Part shown: positions 25,138 through 36,072 of the stretch, one piece after another
Numbering within the stretch: position 1 is the first letter of the stretch
Layout: each line of letters opens with the position of its first letter
Assembly (NCBI GenBank): GCA_964017045.1
Contig: OZ024794.1
Coordinates: forward strand, 19,717,617 to 19,781,616
Length of the DNA: 64,000 nt
DNA from: Omphiscola glabra
Lineage: Eukaryota > Mollusca > Gastropoda > Lymnaeidae
Direction: 5' to 3'
The notes under the pieces: generated by a model
The model's database searches: none
What the model saw: the letters and a program-made list of their open reading frames with translations, nothing else
What the model was told of the DNA's origin: nothing
Program-made: the position numbers and the translations under genes

Positions 25138-27149
25138 TCATCGCCTGTCGTCCCGTCTGGTGCATAGGCCACAAACAAAGGCTCTCCAGGCATCCCGGTC
25201 TTGGGCAAGTCTCTCCAGCTGTCCCCAGTTGTGCCCACTCTTTTTGGTGTCTGCCTCCAGCTCCCTTCTCCAAGTCATTTTGGGTCGACCTCTTTTTCTC
25301 TTTCCCTGTGGGTTCCAAGTGAGGGCTTGTCTCGTGATACTTGATGTAGACTTTCTGAGGGTGTGACCAATCCATCTCCATCTGCGCTGGCAGACTAACT
25401 CTTCAACTGGTTCTTGTTGTGTGCGCCGCCAGAGATCCTCGTTGGTGATGACATTGGGCCAGCGGATTCGTAGAATCGTTCGGATACATGAGTTGATAAA
25501 TGTCTGTAGCTTTTTTGAAACAGCTGTTGTTGTTCGCCATGTTTCAGCTCCATATAGCAAGACAGGTTTCACTGTGGTGTTGAATATCCTGATCTTGGTC
25601 TGGAGGGTCAAGTTGCAGCAGCTCAAGACTTTTTTTAGCTGGTTAAATGCAGCTCTAGCCTTGCTAATTCTCACTCTTATGTCGATGTCTGTCCCTCCTT
25701 GTATGTCAATGATGCTGCCGAGGTATGTAAAGCTATCCACCTCCTCAAGGTTTGTTCCTTCCAGTGCTATAGGTGTGTTGCTTGATGTATTTATTTTAAA
25801 GAGTTTGCTTTTTCCTCTATGGCATCAAGCTGTTTCCATAGTGTCCACTGGATAACATTTCTCTTCTGCTCTTTAGACATTTTCCTAATCCAATCAATGG
25901 TCAGCAGGAATAAGAAAGGTGAGAGCAGACACCCCTGTCTGACACCGATCTGTACCCCAAAAGCCGCAGTTGTTTGTTGGCCATAAACAATTCTGCACGA
26001 CAATCCTTCGTAAGAAGCCTTAATTATGTCTGTCAGTTTTTGTGGTACCCCGTAGTGTCTTAGCAGCTTCCACAGAGTCTATCTGTCTACACTATCAAAA
26101 GCCTTCTCATAGTCAATAAAGTTAATGAATAGTGGCGAGTTCCACCCCAGAGATTGTTCTACAATAATTCTCAGTGTGGCAATCTGATCTGTGCATGATC
26201 TGTCTTTTCTGAAACCTGCTTGTTGGTCCCTAAGATTGGTATCTATTGCCTCCCTCATTCTGTTTAGCAGCATTCTGTTTAATACTTTGCTGGGGAGGGA
26301 CAGCAGGGTTATTCCTCTATAGTTAGAGCAAGAAATAAGGTCTCCTTTCTTCGGGAGCTTAATGAGGTGTCCTTCTTTCCACTCAATCGGTATCTGTTCT
26401 TCCACTCATATTTTCTTGAATAGTGTGTGTTGCATTTCAGTGCTAGTCGTAATGTCTGCTATCAAGGCTTCTGCCGGTATTCTGTCTGGACCTGCCGCCT
26501 TGCCTTTCTTTAGTTGTTTAATTGCTCTGCATATCTCTTGTTTTGTGGGTGTGCTGCAATCTATTTCTAGATCTTGTTCCGCCGGCTCTATGTTGAGTGT
26601 GTGTTGTGGGGCTGGCCGGTTGAGGAGTTCTTCAAAATGCTCTATCCATCTTTTTTTCGGACCCTCTTCATCGGGTATTGATTTCCCATCTTTAGTTTTA
26701 ACTGGTCTCTCTGGATTGTTAAGCTTTCCAGATAACTTTTTGATTGTACTGAATACTTCTCTTTTGTTTCCATGGTACGCTGCCTCTTCTGCTTCACTTG
26801 CTAATCCCTCAATGTAGTTCTTTTTATCTGTCTTTATACTACGTTTAAATTCTTTATTTGCTTCTGAGTGTTCTGTTGATGCTCTGGCCTTTTCGGTTCT
26901 GGTGCGGCTGTTGTTTCGATTTGCCTTCTTCTTTTTCCTATATTGGATTTTTTCCTTGGTTTCAGCAGAAATCCATTCTTTATGCGTTTGTTGCCTAGGA
27001 CCCAACACTTCTTCGCAGGTAGTCGTGAATATCTCTGTGATGGCTTTCCAATTTTGGTCAATTGTTTCCTCATTGCCTAGTTCTTGTAGGATCTGGATCT
27101 TGTTGGAGATAGTAAGTTTAAATTCATTTAGTTTGGATTCGTCTTTCAA
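25138..27149 (-). pseudogene. LINE reverse transcriptase and C-terminal region
   Basis: Recognisable RT blocks are AAGPDRIPAEAL, LIKLPKKGDL, NYRGITLLSLPSKVLNRMLL, DQQAGFRKDRSC, IDYEKAFDSVDR and GVRQGCLLSPFLF. These are followed by a jump from the WKQLD segment straight to [13 protein letters not shown] sequence, so the metal-binding FADD motif is absent. Two stop codons split the frame (26406 and 26079 junctions). The C-terminal part has [17 protein letters not shown] and [13 protein letters not shown]. Confidence 0.88.
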
Positions 27150-28024
27150 GAGATTGGTGTTAAAACGTTGGCACTTGCTCCCTCGCTTGTCCAGTTCTTT
27201 TTCAGTTTAAGCCTTAATTTTGCAATCAGTAGATGATGGTCTGAAGCCCCCCTTTTTACCCTAACATCTTGGAGAGATCGTCTAAACTTATTGCAGATAT
27301 AGAAATGGTCAATTTGGTTAGCCGTTGACATATCTGGTGATATCCATGTCGCTTTATGGATATTTCTATGCATGAAGAGGCTTCCTCCAATGACCAGTCC
27401 ATTTGTAGCACATAGATGTGCTAGTCTTTCACCATTTTCATTCATCTCTCCCATGCCCTGTGTTCCCATGCATTCTTCATAGCCTTTATTTTTGCTGCCT
27501 ATTTTCGCATTTAGGTCACCCATGAGTATAACCACATTGCTCTTAGGACACTTTTGGACAAGGGTTCGCAGTCTGTTGTAGAAGTCCTCTTTGTCCTCTT
27601 CTTTACTATCGTTGGTAGGAGCATATACCTGTAAGATGTCCATATTGACTTTTCGTTTTTTGGTCTTAAATCTTGCATTGATTATATGGGAGCCGTGAGC
27701 TTCCCACCCTATAAGTGCGTTCTGTGCATTTCTGGAAAGCATGAGTGCCACTCCTTGGTTGTGAGCCGCATTTTCATCTTCGTGGCCTGAGTATAGCAGC
27801 AGTTCCCCTGTGCTGAGCTTTATCTGACCTGAGCCTGTCCATCGAGGCTCACTTATTCCTAAGATGGCTAGTTTGTATCTCTGCATTTCAGCAGCAACTT
27901 GGACAGTTTTTCCAGTTTCGAACATTGTCCTTACGTTCCATGTTCCTAGACTGGTGGTGGTCCTAGTAGAGAGGATGGTTATCCGCCGGGTGGTTTCCAG
28001 TTGGCTTTGGCCACCCAGCTTCAT
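27146..28024 (-). pseudogene. LINE endonuclease domain (292 codons)
   Basis: The frame preserves the expected AP-endonuclease-like residues: N30 in GTWNVRT, E59 in GISEPRW, VYAPTND at about 133-139, D170 and N172 in GDLNAKIG, and D262/H263 in SDHHLL. In LINEs this domain nicks target DNA to prime reverse transcription. The frame is lost at the C-terminal end by a one-base shift; the continuing reading is seen in the neighbouring frame. Confidence 0.9.
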
Positions 28025-28200
28025 TAATTCTCTATTAGGAGATACATCCTTTCCAAGGTCCGAGCTTCCTTTTGAAATCTGTTTGTGTGTTTTTGTAGCA
28101 GGTTTTTTTTTACAGGGAAGGGTTGCTAGCCCTTCGCCCTACCCTCCTCCTTTCTCACCCGGGCTTGGGACCGGCTACGATTGGTTATGGATTTCTATAA

Positions 28201-29004
28201 TAGCTATGAGTGAAATTGAGGCGAACATGGTCCCAAAAAAAATTAATAGGGGGGGGGGGGAGACTGCAATCAGAAATTGAATTTAAAAATAGCACTTAGC
28301 TGAGAAGTAGTAGCCGAGAGTGCAGCAATAGAATTGTGACAAAAAATAAGTGGTGAGAGATTAAATACCGGCAAAAAGGGAAAGAAAATAGGAGAAGTAG
28401 TTCACTGCGATTGGTCGTGACGTGGAGGGGCGGGCAAAGCCTCAACCTGTGAATGAAGACATGACATTCATGCCATGTCGTATCAAGGTTCCATAGTTCA
28501 GGATAAGCTGGTTTTCCAAATACACCCGGCTGGGTAAGTGTGTGCTGATCACGATCGCACTAATTGTAAAATCCGCCGTGCCCTTGTGGTCGATTCTATT
28601 GAAGTTTTTAGACACGGGACACTGTTTATCTTGCTTAATATTATATAGGTGTTCAGTACATCTGTCAGAGAGTCGGCATTCTGTCTATCCCTTGTACGAC
28701 ATCTGGCAGCGGGTGAAAACAATGGCGTAGACAACATTGCGGCTAGTATAAAGGAAATTGTTCTTTATCTGCGAATTGCGACAAAAGGGCAAGTGTTGCA
28801 ACGTCTGCATCCACATGGCTTGGTCCCAAAGTGGAAGGGGGCAGCGTTGGTGTGACTACGCACAAGGCGGTCTCTCAGATTTTTGTCACATCTGAAAACA
28901 ATAAGAGGCACGGGGAATTTAAAATGTCACGTGTTTCAGTATCATCGAGGAGTATGGCACGGCTTTTTAAGGAAACACATCCTCAAAATCTAATAGCCAA
29001 ACGT
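28201..29004. other. No gene recognised
   Basis: Begins with A-run and G-run (28228-28260). Short frames at 28542-28855 lack similarity. CACGTGTTTCAG-like sequence near 28930 may belong to the adjacent Penelope-like element. Confidence 0.4.
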
Positions 29005-29098
29005 CTGACGAAGGCTTCGTCAGGTTTGACCATACTTTGTTTTACTAATTTTCTATTTTGCTAACCTGATTGCAGTCTCTCCCCTTATTGCCATCGGA
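29005..29098. repeat. Direct repeat flanking the Penelope-like RT, copy 1
   Basis: Shares CTGACGAAGGCTTC, ATACTTTGTTTTA(C/A)TAATTTTC and CTTATTGCCATCG with 29898-30052 in the same orientation. The palindrome CTGACGAAGGCTTCGTCAG is perfect here. May be a remnant of the element's terminal repeat. Confidence 0.65.
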
Positions 29099-29600
29099 AA
29101 TAGTCAATCATCTCAAGTGCTTTGTCCCAAAAGTCATCCTCTGACTGGCAAAGTTGACTAAGACGAAGTAATTGAGAAAAGGGAATAGATTCTTTACAGA
29201 ATTTAAGTTGGGGGGAAAGAGTAGAGTAAATCGCTGTGGCTGTCAGTAATTTAAAGTAGGCAGTGGTGAGTAGGCTGTCTTTGTGAAGGGTGACTGTAAT
29301 GTCCAAAAGATCGACTGAGGTCTCAGAGACAAAATATGTGAATTTAATGGAGGGGTGAAAAGAGCATAAAGAGTTAATGAATAGGTCAAGTTCACTCCTC
29401 TCCATAGTGGTGACCCCCCATACCATCCTCAATGTACCTCTTATAGATTTCAGGGAGGCGTTCAGTGTAGTAAATTTCGACCATGTGTTCGAACTGTCTC
29501 ATGAAGAAGCATGCGTAGCTGGGTCCCATTTAGTCCCTATAGCGACACCACGTTTTGGACGAAGAATTGGACACCAAACTCAAACAAATTAAGGGTGAGA
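29085..29600 (-). mobile_element. Penelope-like element RT fragment, degenerate
   Basis: In three frames on the minus strand: GVAIGTK, then MGPSYACFFMRQFEHMVE and YKRYIEDGMGG, then ELDLFINSLCSFHPSIKFTY, DLLDITVTL and ESIPFSQLLRLSQLC. This order (GTKMGPSYA, YIDD, HPSIKFT, LD.TV, SIPYSQ.LR) is that of Penelope-like reverse transcriptases. One-base frameshifts occur near 29532 and 29418, and the YIDD box reads YIED. No GIY-YIG endonuclease was found. Confidence 0.85.
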
Positions 29601-29897
29601 ACCATTTCAGCCAATCGAAGGAGGGTTTAGTGGGTATAGATGGATGGGGTTAAGTCTCGAGAAAGAATTTTAGGGCTAAGAGCCCGTCATATTTCAAGCA
29701 GAAATAGATGATGTTTCTTTTCAAGAGTGATGATGAAATATTCGAAAGTTTTAAAAGCATGTTTGGTGTCTTTAATTTAAGGCTAAGATTGGTTAAAGCA
29801 TGGTTGGTGTATTTATTTTAAGTGGGCAGTGAGGCCACGATGGGTTAAAAAACTCCATTCCTTAATGGAGGTTTTGAGCACTTCTGTTGTTTGTTCG

Positions 29898-30062
29898 CTG
29901 ACGAAGGCTTCCTGCAGACACGTTCGTTGTTTTGTTGCGTTCCTTTTCCGGGTGTTCACATACTTTGTTTTAATAATTTTCAAACATTGTCACCTCGATG
30001 TTTTAAACCATGATTCTCTTCTAATTCTTTCTCCCCGGTTTCTTATTGCCATCGAGCAATAT
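29898..30062. repeat. Direct repeat flanking the Penelope-like RT, copy 2
   Basis: Second copy of the block at 29005-29098, with extra sequence (GTTCGTTGTTTTGTTGCGTT) between the conserved parts. Its position on the other side of the RT fragment fits a terminal direct repeat of a Penelope-like element. Confidence 0.6.
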
Positions 30063-31685
30063 GTTTAATCCTTTGAAGCCAAGGCTTAAGTTGGCCCAAT
30101 TCAAATTTATCACCATGAATCATCAATAGCTGTGTTCAATGCACAGGAGATAGGGGACGGTGTGTTGACAGTGCCCAGGGACCCGAAAGACCGTAATCTG
30201 GCCATACAGGTAAGTGATAGCTTTTCATTCGTAACAGCAGTTTGAAAATACCACCACCAATGAAAATGATGCAGCCTTCCTACGCCAACGTACCCATGTA
30301 TTGTATTTGATTATGGACCTTAAGTTCTAAATTTGATCCAAAAGTCATCATGCTATTGTGCCGGTAACAAACATGTATTTGTCTCGGACACAAAAGGAAA
30401 AAAAATAATTTTATAATATTCGGTTGCACCTAAGAAATAAAAAGAATCCTTTTATTAAAAAAATGTGTAAATAAATTTAAAACTGAGCAGTGAATTTTCT
30501 GAAGCCATGGCAAAAGTCATGAAATTTATACATTTCATATGAGGCAATATTGTTTAATTTATCATTGCAGCATCGTCTGATAAAAGCTTCTTTCAAATGC
30601 ACAGCACGGTGATTAGCTTGACCATAATGATGTAAGTGGAATGAGCAAATGAAACATTTTGGAGCAGTTTGGGGAGTTCCGTGAGATTGTGATCGAGTTC
30701 CTCAAAATTATTTAGTCATAGAAGACCTCGGTGTGGGGGGGGGGAGGGGGGTTCTGTCATTGTAAACAATCTGGTAAGCGTGTCTTTAGTTATTTAAAAA
30801 AAAAAAACAGGTTAAAGTGACTTAACTCTTTACCTGGGCATAAAACTAAAAAGTAGATCTGAGCGCACCCACCCACCCAGTAGACCCCCAAAGAAGCAGA
30901 TGTGGTCAACCACGATAAATTGAGCGACAGTGACAACCCGCCGCCGTCAAAACGATATTCTTGTCCAGCCGTTCACCAGGTGAATACTGAACGAGAAAGA
31001 CTCAGTCTTAAAATGTCACGTGTGCAAACAATATATATATATGGTGGCATAGCTAAGGGATGCAGGTGGTGCGGACCGCACCGGGTGACACCATCCCAGG
31101 GGTGACACCAAGTTAAAAAATTGCACGGTGCTCGGTCAAACCAAATTTCATAAAAGGATAACCGATCACACGTCAAGTTTCCACACATGTAACCAATCCA
31201 AATGCGTGCTTTATTGAAAGTTCAATGTCAGAAATGAGGTTACTCTTTATTAGATAAGAAAAACACCGTTTTTGACCATGATTTAAAGCCGATTGAAGTG
31301 TTCGTTAACTTTATAAGTGGCGGGATCTATGTATATGAATTGAATTGGTAAAAATTAAAAATATTAGAAATGACTTTTAATCCATTTCTGGGATAAAAAA
31401 TATGTTTTAATATTTAATTTAAATTAATTTTAAATATTTAAAAAAATATTTATATCAAAACATAGAAATAATGAAAAAAAAATATTTTTGCCGATTCGTC
31501 ACCAACACCGCCTCTGAACATTTGAGCACGATAGTCATACAGCACAAGGGCTTTTACATGCTCTTTGTGATTTCACGTTTATATGCTACCTTTGTCTTTG
31601 GGCTGATCTACTTGAGGAAGTTAAGCCTACATGGAAGTATATGCGTTAATTGGTAGAAAATACTATTGAAAAGGCAGTTTTAAGA
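30063..31685. other. No gene recognised; fragments of repeats
   Basis: Contains a G-run at about 30736-30751, an ACCC run at 30868-30879 and a GGTGGCATAGCTAAGGGATG end at about 31043 that resembles a hAT-type MITE terminus. Open frames here show no similarity. Confidence 0.45.
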
Positions 31686-31689
31686 TCAG

Positions 31690-32200
31690 ACCAATATGGA
31701 ATTTCGGTAGAGAGAAGATGAAGGTTTAAGACGAGAATGGCAGGAGAACAATTAATAGATGCCGGACTCTATGTGAGAAGAAAACAGTAGTAAGATGTTT
31801 GGGTGTATTGGTCGCTTTCATTCTGATCTCCAGATCAGATCATCCGCGATCAAGGCAGTTGCAGATATGTTTCGGGCTGTTCAACCCAAGTGAATGAGAG
31901 TTATTGGCGTCCGTTCCAAAAATAAACTCTTTCCATGATGAGATATCAGATGACTAACTTTTAAAAGAAATACCAAAGCTTAGCCAAAGGCAGATGATAT
32001 CAAATTTCACAAAGTTTTAGACTGGTCAGTATCTGATGTTTTGAAATTCATAGCTGAATAATGGGACTTCCTAGAATCTCTTTCAATATTCTCGCTAAGC
32101 CTTCAAATGTTTCAAACGATTTGTGTGTCTGTGGCTTTATGTGAGCGGAGATTTTCAAAACTAAGACTCAGCCATAACTATTTACGATCCACCATGGGAC
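31690..32200 (+). pseudogene. hAT transposase remnant (C-terminal dimerisation region)
   Basis: At 32030-32200 the plus strand reads VLKFIAE (stop) WDFLESLS, then CVSVALCERRFSKLRLSHNY and LRSTMG. This matches the hAT dimerisation motif (PV(S/T)VASxERSFSKLKLIKxYLRSTM) as found in ZMYM-like hAT transposases. Upstream reading (RSDHPRSRQLQICFGLFNPSE) is heavily mutated and less certain. The reading passes directly into LINE sequence after STMG. Confidence 0.75.
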
Positions 32201-34295
32201 TGTCAAGTTCCAACAAGTTCCAAGTCCTACAGGAACTGCTAGGAGACGAGACGATCGATGGAAAGCAGCAGGGAGTGAAGAAAGCAGTCAAATCAACATG
32301 TCAGGAAGTGTTGGGGAAAAGGGAAACATACACACAAAGAAAGGATAACAGCAGAGACATTGAAGGTTAGAGAAAAGGTAAGAAGGCAGAAATTAACAAC
32401 AGCCGTACACGAGCGCACAAAGTTAGGTTCCAAAAAAGAATACTCAGAAGCAAATAAGAAAGTAAAGAAAAGCGCTAAAATGGACAAAAGGAACTTTGTA
32501 GACATGCTTGCCAAAAAAAGTGGAAGAAGCAGCCTGCCAGGGGAATATGCGGGAATTGTTCGCTACCATCAAGACGTTGTCTGGGAAGTTCAGGAAGCCA
32601 GAGAGACCAGTGAAGGACAAAGATGGCAAGAACATACCAAATGAGGAGCAACCGAGAGGCAAATGGAAAGAAGACTTCGAGGAACTTCTAAAGAGGCATG
32701 AGCCAAGTAACCCACGAGATATCCAGCCACCTAACACTGACCTGGTTATTGACTGCAACACACCCACCAAAGAAGAGATCCATCAAATAACTTAGAAATG
32801 GCAAGGCTGCAGGACCGGATGGCATCCCAGCAGAGGCACTGAAGACTGACATGAACACAAGTGTAGAGATGCTACACCCTTTGTTCATGGAGATCTGGGA
32901 GAAGGAACAGGTACCTTCTGAGTGGGAGGGTGGATACCTCATTAAAATTCCAAAGAAGGGGGACGTAAGCTCCTGCTCCAACTATAGAGGGATCACCTTA
33001 CTATCCATCCCAGGCAACGTTTTCAACCGTGTACTACTCAACAGAATGAAAGACGCCGTTGACCCCCTGCTGCGGGACCAACAGGCTGGCTTCAGGACCA
33101 AAAGATCCTGTACATACCAAATTGCAACACTTTGCATTATCCTAGAGTAATCTCTGGAATGGAACTCGCCCCTCTATGAGAAAGCCTTTGACAGTGTGGA
33201 TAGGCAAACCCTCTGGAAGCTGTTGAGACATTATGGGGTGCCGCGGAAAATCACGGACTTAATCAGGAAATCCTATGAAGGGATGACCTGCCGAGTTGTT
33301 CACGGAGAACAGATGACAAATGCTTTCCAGGTGAAGACCGGTGTGAGGCAAGGATGTTTGCTTTCGCCTTTCCTGTTGCTATTTGCCATTGACAGGGTGA
33401 TGAAAACATCCACACAGCAGAAGCGGAATGGTATACAATGGACCTTGTGGGACCAGCTTGACGACCTCGATTTTGCTGATGATCTTGCCCTTCTCTCCCA
33501 TACTCAACAACAGATGCAGGAGAAAACCAGAACTATGGCAGTCACTTCTGCACGTATTTGTCTTAATATTCACAAAGGGAAGAGCAAGGTCCCCAAGGTC
33601 AATGCCACAAATACAGCACCCATCAGGCTCGAAGAGGTAGAGAGCTTTGTCTACCTTTGCAGCATCGTGGACAAGCAAAGTCGGACGGATGCTGATGTCA
33701 AAATAAGGGTAAGAAAGGCACGGGAAGCCTTCTAACAACTCAAGAATGTCTGGGCCTCCAAACACTTGAGTAACAACCTAAAGATCAGACCCTTCAACAC
33801 CATGGTGAAACCTGTTCTACTATATGGTGCAGAGACATGGAGAACAACTGCTGTGAATATGAAGAGAATCCAGTCCTTCATCAATAACTGCCTAAGAAGG
33901 GTTCTCGGGATTCACTGGCCCGACAGAATCAGCAACCAGAAACTGTGGCAGCGGACTAAGCAGAAACCGGTAGAACAAGAGATCCTCCAGGGAAGATGGA
34001 GATGAATCGGCCATACACTCAGGAAACATGCCTCCAGCATAACTAGACAAGCCCTGAACTGGAACCCTCAATGAAAACGGAAAAGAGGCAGGCCGAGGAA
34101 CACTTGTCGCCGTGAAATGGAAGCAAATACCAAGAAACTTGGCCACACTTGGTGGAAGCTGGAGAGATTGGCTCAGGTTCGTGATGCCTGGAGGACTCTT
34201 GTAGGCGGCCTTTGTCCTAGGAAGGATCACAGACGTCGATGAAGATCGGCTGCTGTTCCTCCAGGACGAAGAGGCCAATGAAGAAGATGTGACAA
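32201..34295 (+). mobile_element. RTE-like LINE, 5'-truncated copy, inactive
   Basis: Same family as the 25-28 kb element. It begins in the linker (SSNKFQVLQELLGDETIDGK) with no endonuclease, and continues through LIKIPKKGDVSSCSNYRGIT, DQQAGFRTKRSC, GVRQGCLLSPFLL, FADD at 33472-33483, [31 protein letters not shown] and WRTLVGGLCPRKDHRRR, ending about 34295. Breaks: frameshifts near 32500-32800, a stop near 33150 with loss of the INFIDY segment, a stop at 33735, and stops near 34004 and 34072. It is inserted in the hAT remnant. Confidence 0.9.
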
Positions 34296-34399
34296 TCAAA
34301 GCTTTCTGATCTGGCTCTACTATCAATTGAAGACAAGGAAAAGAAAATGTGAAAATATAGTAAATGTAATGTAAATTTTTTTTTAAACTTAACGTCGTT

Positions 34400-35073
34400 A
34401 CAGTTCTTAAATAAATGTTATACCTCCTGACCTTTGATTAATTAATTTCATTTTTTTCTTGTCATTGTTATACTGTGTACTTATTTTAACGCGGAAGTCG
34501 GGGGAGTTGGGGTGACATCTTTTTCTTTGTCTTCCTCTTCTTCTTCCTCCTCTAGTAGTGCCCTGCAAGATCTCTTTGGCGAGCCCTTGTTTTCTGGTCA
34601 CGTGGCCATACCACTCAAGTTTGCGCTTTTTAACAGACGTCAGGAGGTCATCGTATTGCCCAATTTCCTGACGAATCCTTTCTTTTATTTGCTCATTGGT
34701 GATGTGGTCTCTATAGCAGATGCCAAGAATGCCTCTGTAACATCTCATCTCCATCGCCTTTATTTTCCTTTCAAGTTCTGCTGTTAATGTCCAGGACTCA
34801 CAGGCATATAAGAAAATGGAGAGGATTAATGAGCGCATCAGCCTGATTTTGGTGCTGGGGGCTATATTTTTGTCGTTCCATATTTTCTTGAGCCTCTTTA
34901 GTGCTGTCGTGGTCTGCGCAATCCTGGCCATTAATTCGGGCTTGGAGCCTTGTGCCGATACTATTGCTCCGAGGTACTTGAAGCTGCCAACTGTCTCTAA
35001 TCTTTCCTCCCCGACCTTAATTTCAGTGGTGATGCCATTAGTGCTATTCGTCATCATTTTTGTCTTTTCTGCA

Positions 35074-35075
<2 letters not shown>
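34400..35075 (-). mobile_element. LINE 3' fragment of a different subfamily
   Basis: A single open frame (35057-34407) reads VGSFKYLGAIVSAQGSKPEL, STKIRLMRSLILSIFLYACE, SWTLTAELERKIKAMEMRCY, ILGICYRDHITNEQI, KLEWYGHVTRKQGLAKEILQ and GGRRRGRQRKRC. This is the post-RT C-terminal region of a LINE distinct from the two RTE-like copies. It is 5'-truncated at a (TA)n run and lies tail-to-tail with the preceding LINE. Confidence 0.85.

Positions 35076-35127
<52 letters not shown>
35076..35127. repeat. (TA)n(ATA)n microsatellite
   Basis: About 13 TA units followed by about eight ATA units, abutting the 5' break of the LINE fragment. Confidence 0.95.
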
Positions 35128-35774
35128 AGTTTATTTAAAAATCACGCTTCATCCCCAAAGGCTCGAAGCGCGTAAAATAAATCCGATGTTAGATGTTCGA
35201 TTGAAATGCGAGTAGAGAGAAAGTCTTTTGAAATTAAATTTAACACGGTATAAGAATACAGATAGAAAGTAAATGTTTCAAATTGGACCATTTTGGAGTT
35301 CTTCAATGTGTATTAAATGTCCGATATAAATGATTTCTTTTTTTTTTAAGTTTATTGTTTTATCCTGCGACCACCTCCGCAACTAATTGTGCGTCCTGAC
35401 TCTTGGGTTGAGACGTGAGAACCAGGGTTTTAATTACTGATTCGTTTACCTAAATGCAGTTATGGATTGCGTTTCCTGGTTTCACAACTCCATGTTTCAA
35501 ACACGCTGTTCGTTGTGGTATTTGAAAAAAAAAAGGGGTGGGGGGTTGGGGGGGGGGGAAATCCTCTTCCTAAGAATTAAATGAAATAAGTTCCATCTAC
35601 GCCCTGAGTCTGCTGGGGCGAAACAGGCGATTTGTCTCACATTCCACAATAAATACGTCATAAGTTTAAGTATGGTCTTCGACGTCGTATTTGATGCTGT
35701 TCGCTGGCACGGTCTACCGGTGTCATTGAAAAGAATCTCCAAGATAGCTGACACCAGAGTATTGTGTAATTGCC
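35128..35774. other. No gene recognised
   Basis: AT-rich sequence with an A-run and several G-runs at about 35525-35560. Nothing coding identified. Confidence 0.5.
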
Positions 35775-36072
35775 TATACAGAGCCATAGTAAGCTCTGTT
35801 GTCTGGTTCTACAGAGCCATAGTAAGGTCTGTTGTCTGGTTCTACAGAGCCATAATAAGGTCTGTTGTCTGGTTCTACAGAGCCATAGTAAGGTCTGTTG
35901 TCTGGTTCTACAGAGCCATAATAAGGTCTGTTGTCTGGTTCTACAGAGCCATAGTAAGGTCTGTTGTCTGGTTCTACAGAGCCATAATAAGGTCTGTTGT
36001 CTGGTTCTACAGAGCCATAGTAAGGTCTGTTGTCTGGTTCTACAGAGCCATAATAAGGTCTGTTGTCTGGTT
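35775..36072. repeat. Minisatellite, 33-bp unit with alternating variants
   Basis: Nine copies of CTACAGAGCCATAGTAAGGT plus CTGTTGTCTGGTT. From copy 2 on, CATAGTAAGG and CATAATAAGG alternate strictly, giving a 66-bp higher-order unit. The unit is a multiple of three, so spurious frames occur on both strands. Confidence 0.95.

Larger units (their letters stand above)
25118..28200 (-). mobile_element. RTE-like non-LTR retrotransposon, near full length, inactive
   Basis: In order on the minus strand it carries a 5' leader (to about 28200), an apurinic-type endonuclease, a linker, reverse transcriptase and a C-terminal region ([30 protein letters not shown]-like), followed by a short (GAT)n tail near 25130. 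The architecture and trinucleotide tail fit an RTE-like LINE; the exact clade is uncertain. It is inactivated by a frameshift near 27165, TGG-to-TGA near 26406, CAG-to-TAG near 26079 and a deletion near 25820 that removes the catalytic FADD box. No target-site duplication was identified. Confidence 0.9.

Noticed and set aside
25421..27210. Plus-strand frames of 102-151 codons over the 25-28 kb LINE
   Set aside because: They are antisense shadows of the minus-strand LINE coding sequence.
29007..29030. Hammerhead ribozyme in the Penelope-like flank
   Set aside because: CTGACGAAGGCTTCGTCAG is palindromic but lacks the CTGATGA/GAAA core arrangement, so no ribozyme is called.
32107..32370. Genuine hAT-LINE fusion gene
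   Set aside because: The frame is short, stops occur on both sides, and the junction is best explained by insertion of a truncated LINE into a dead transposase.
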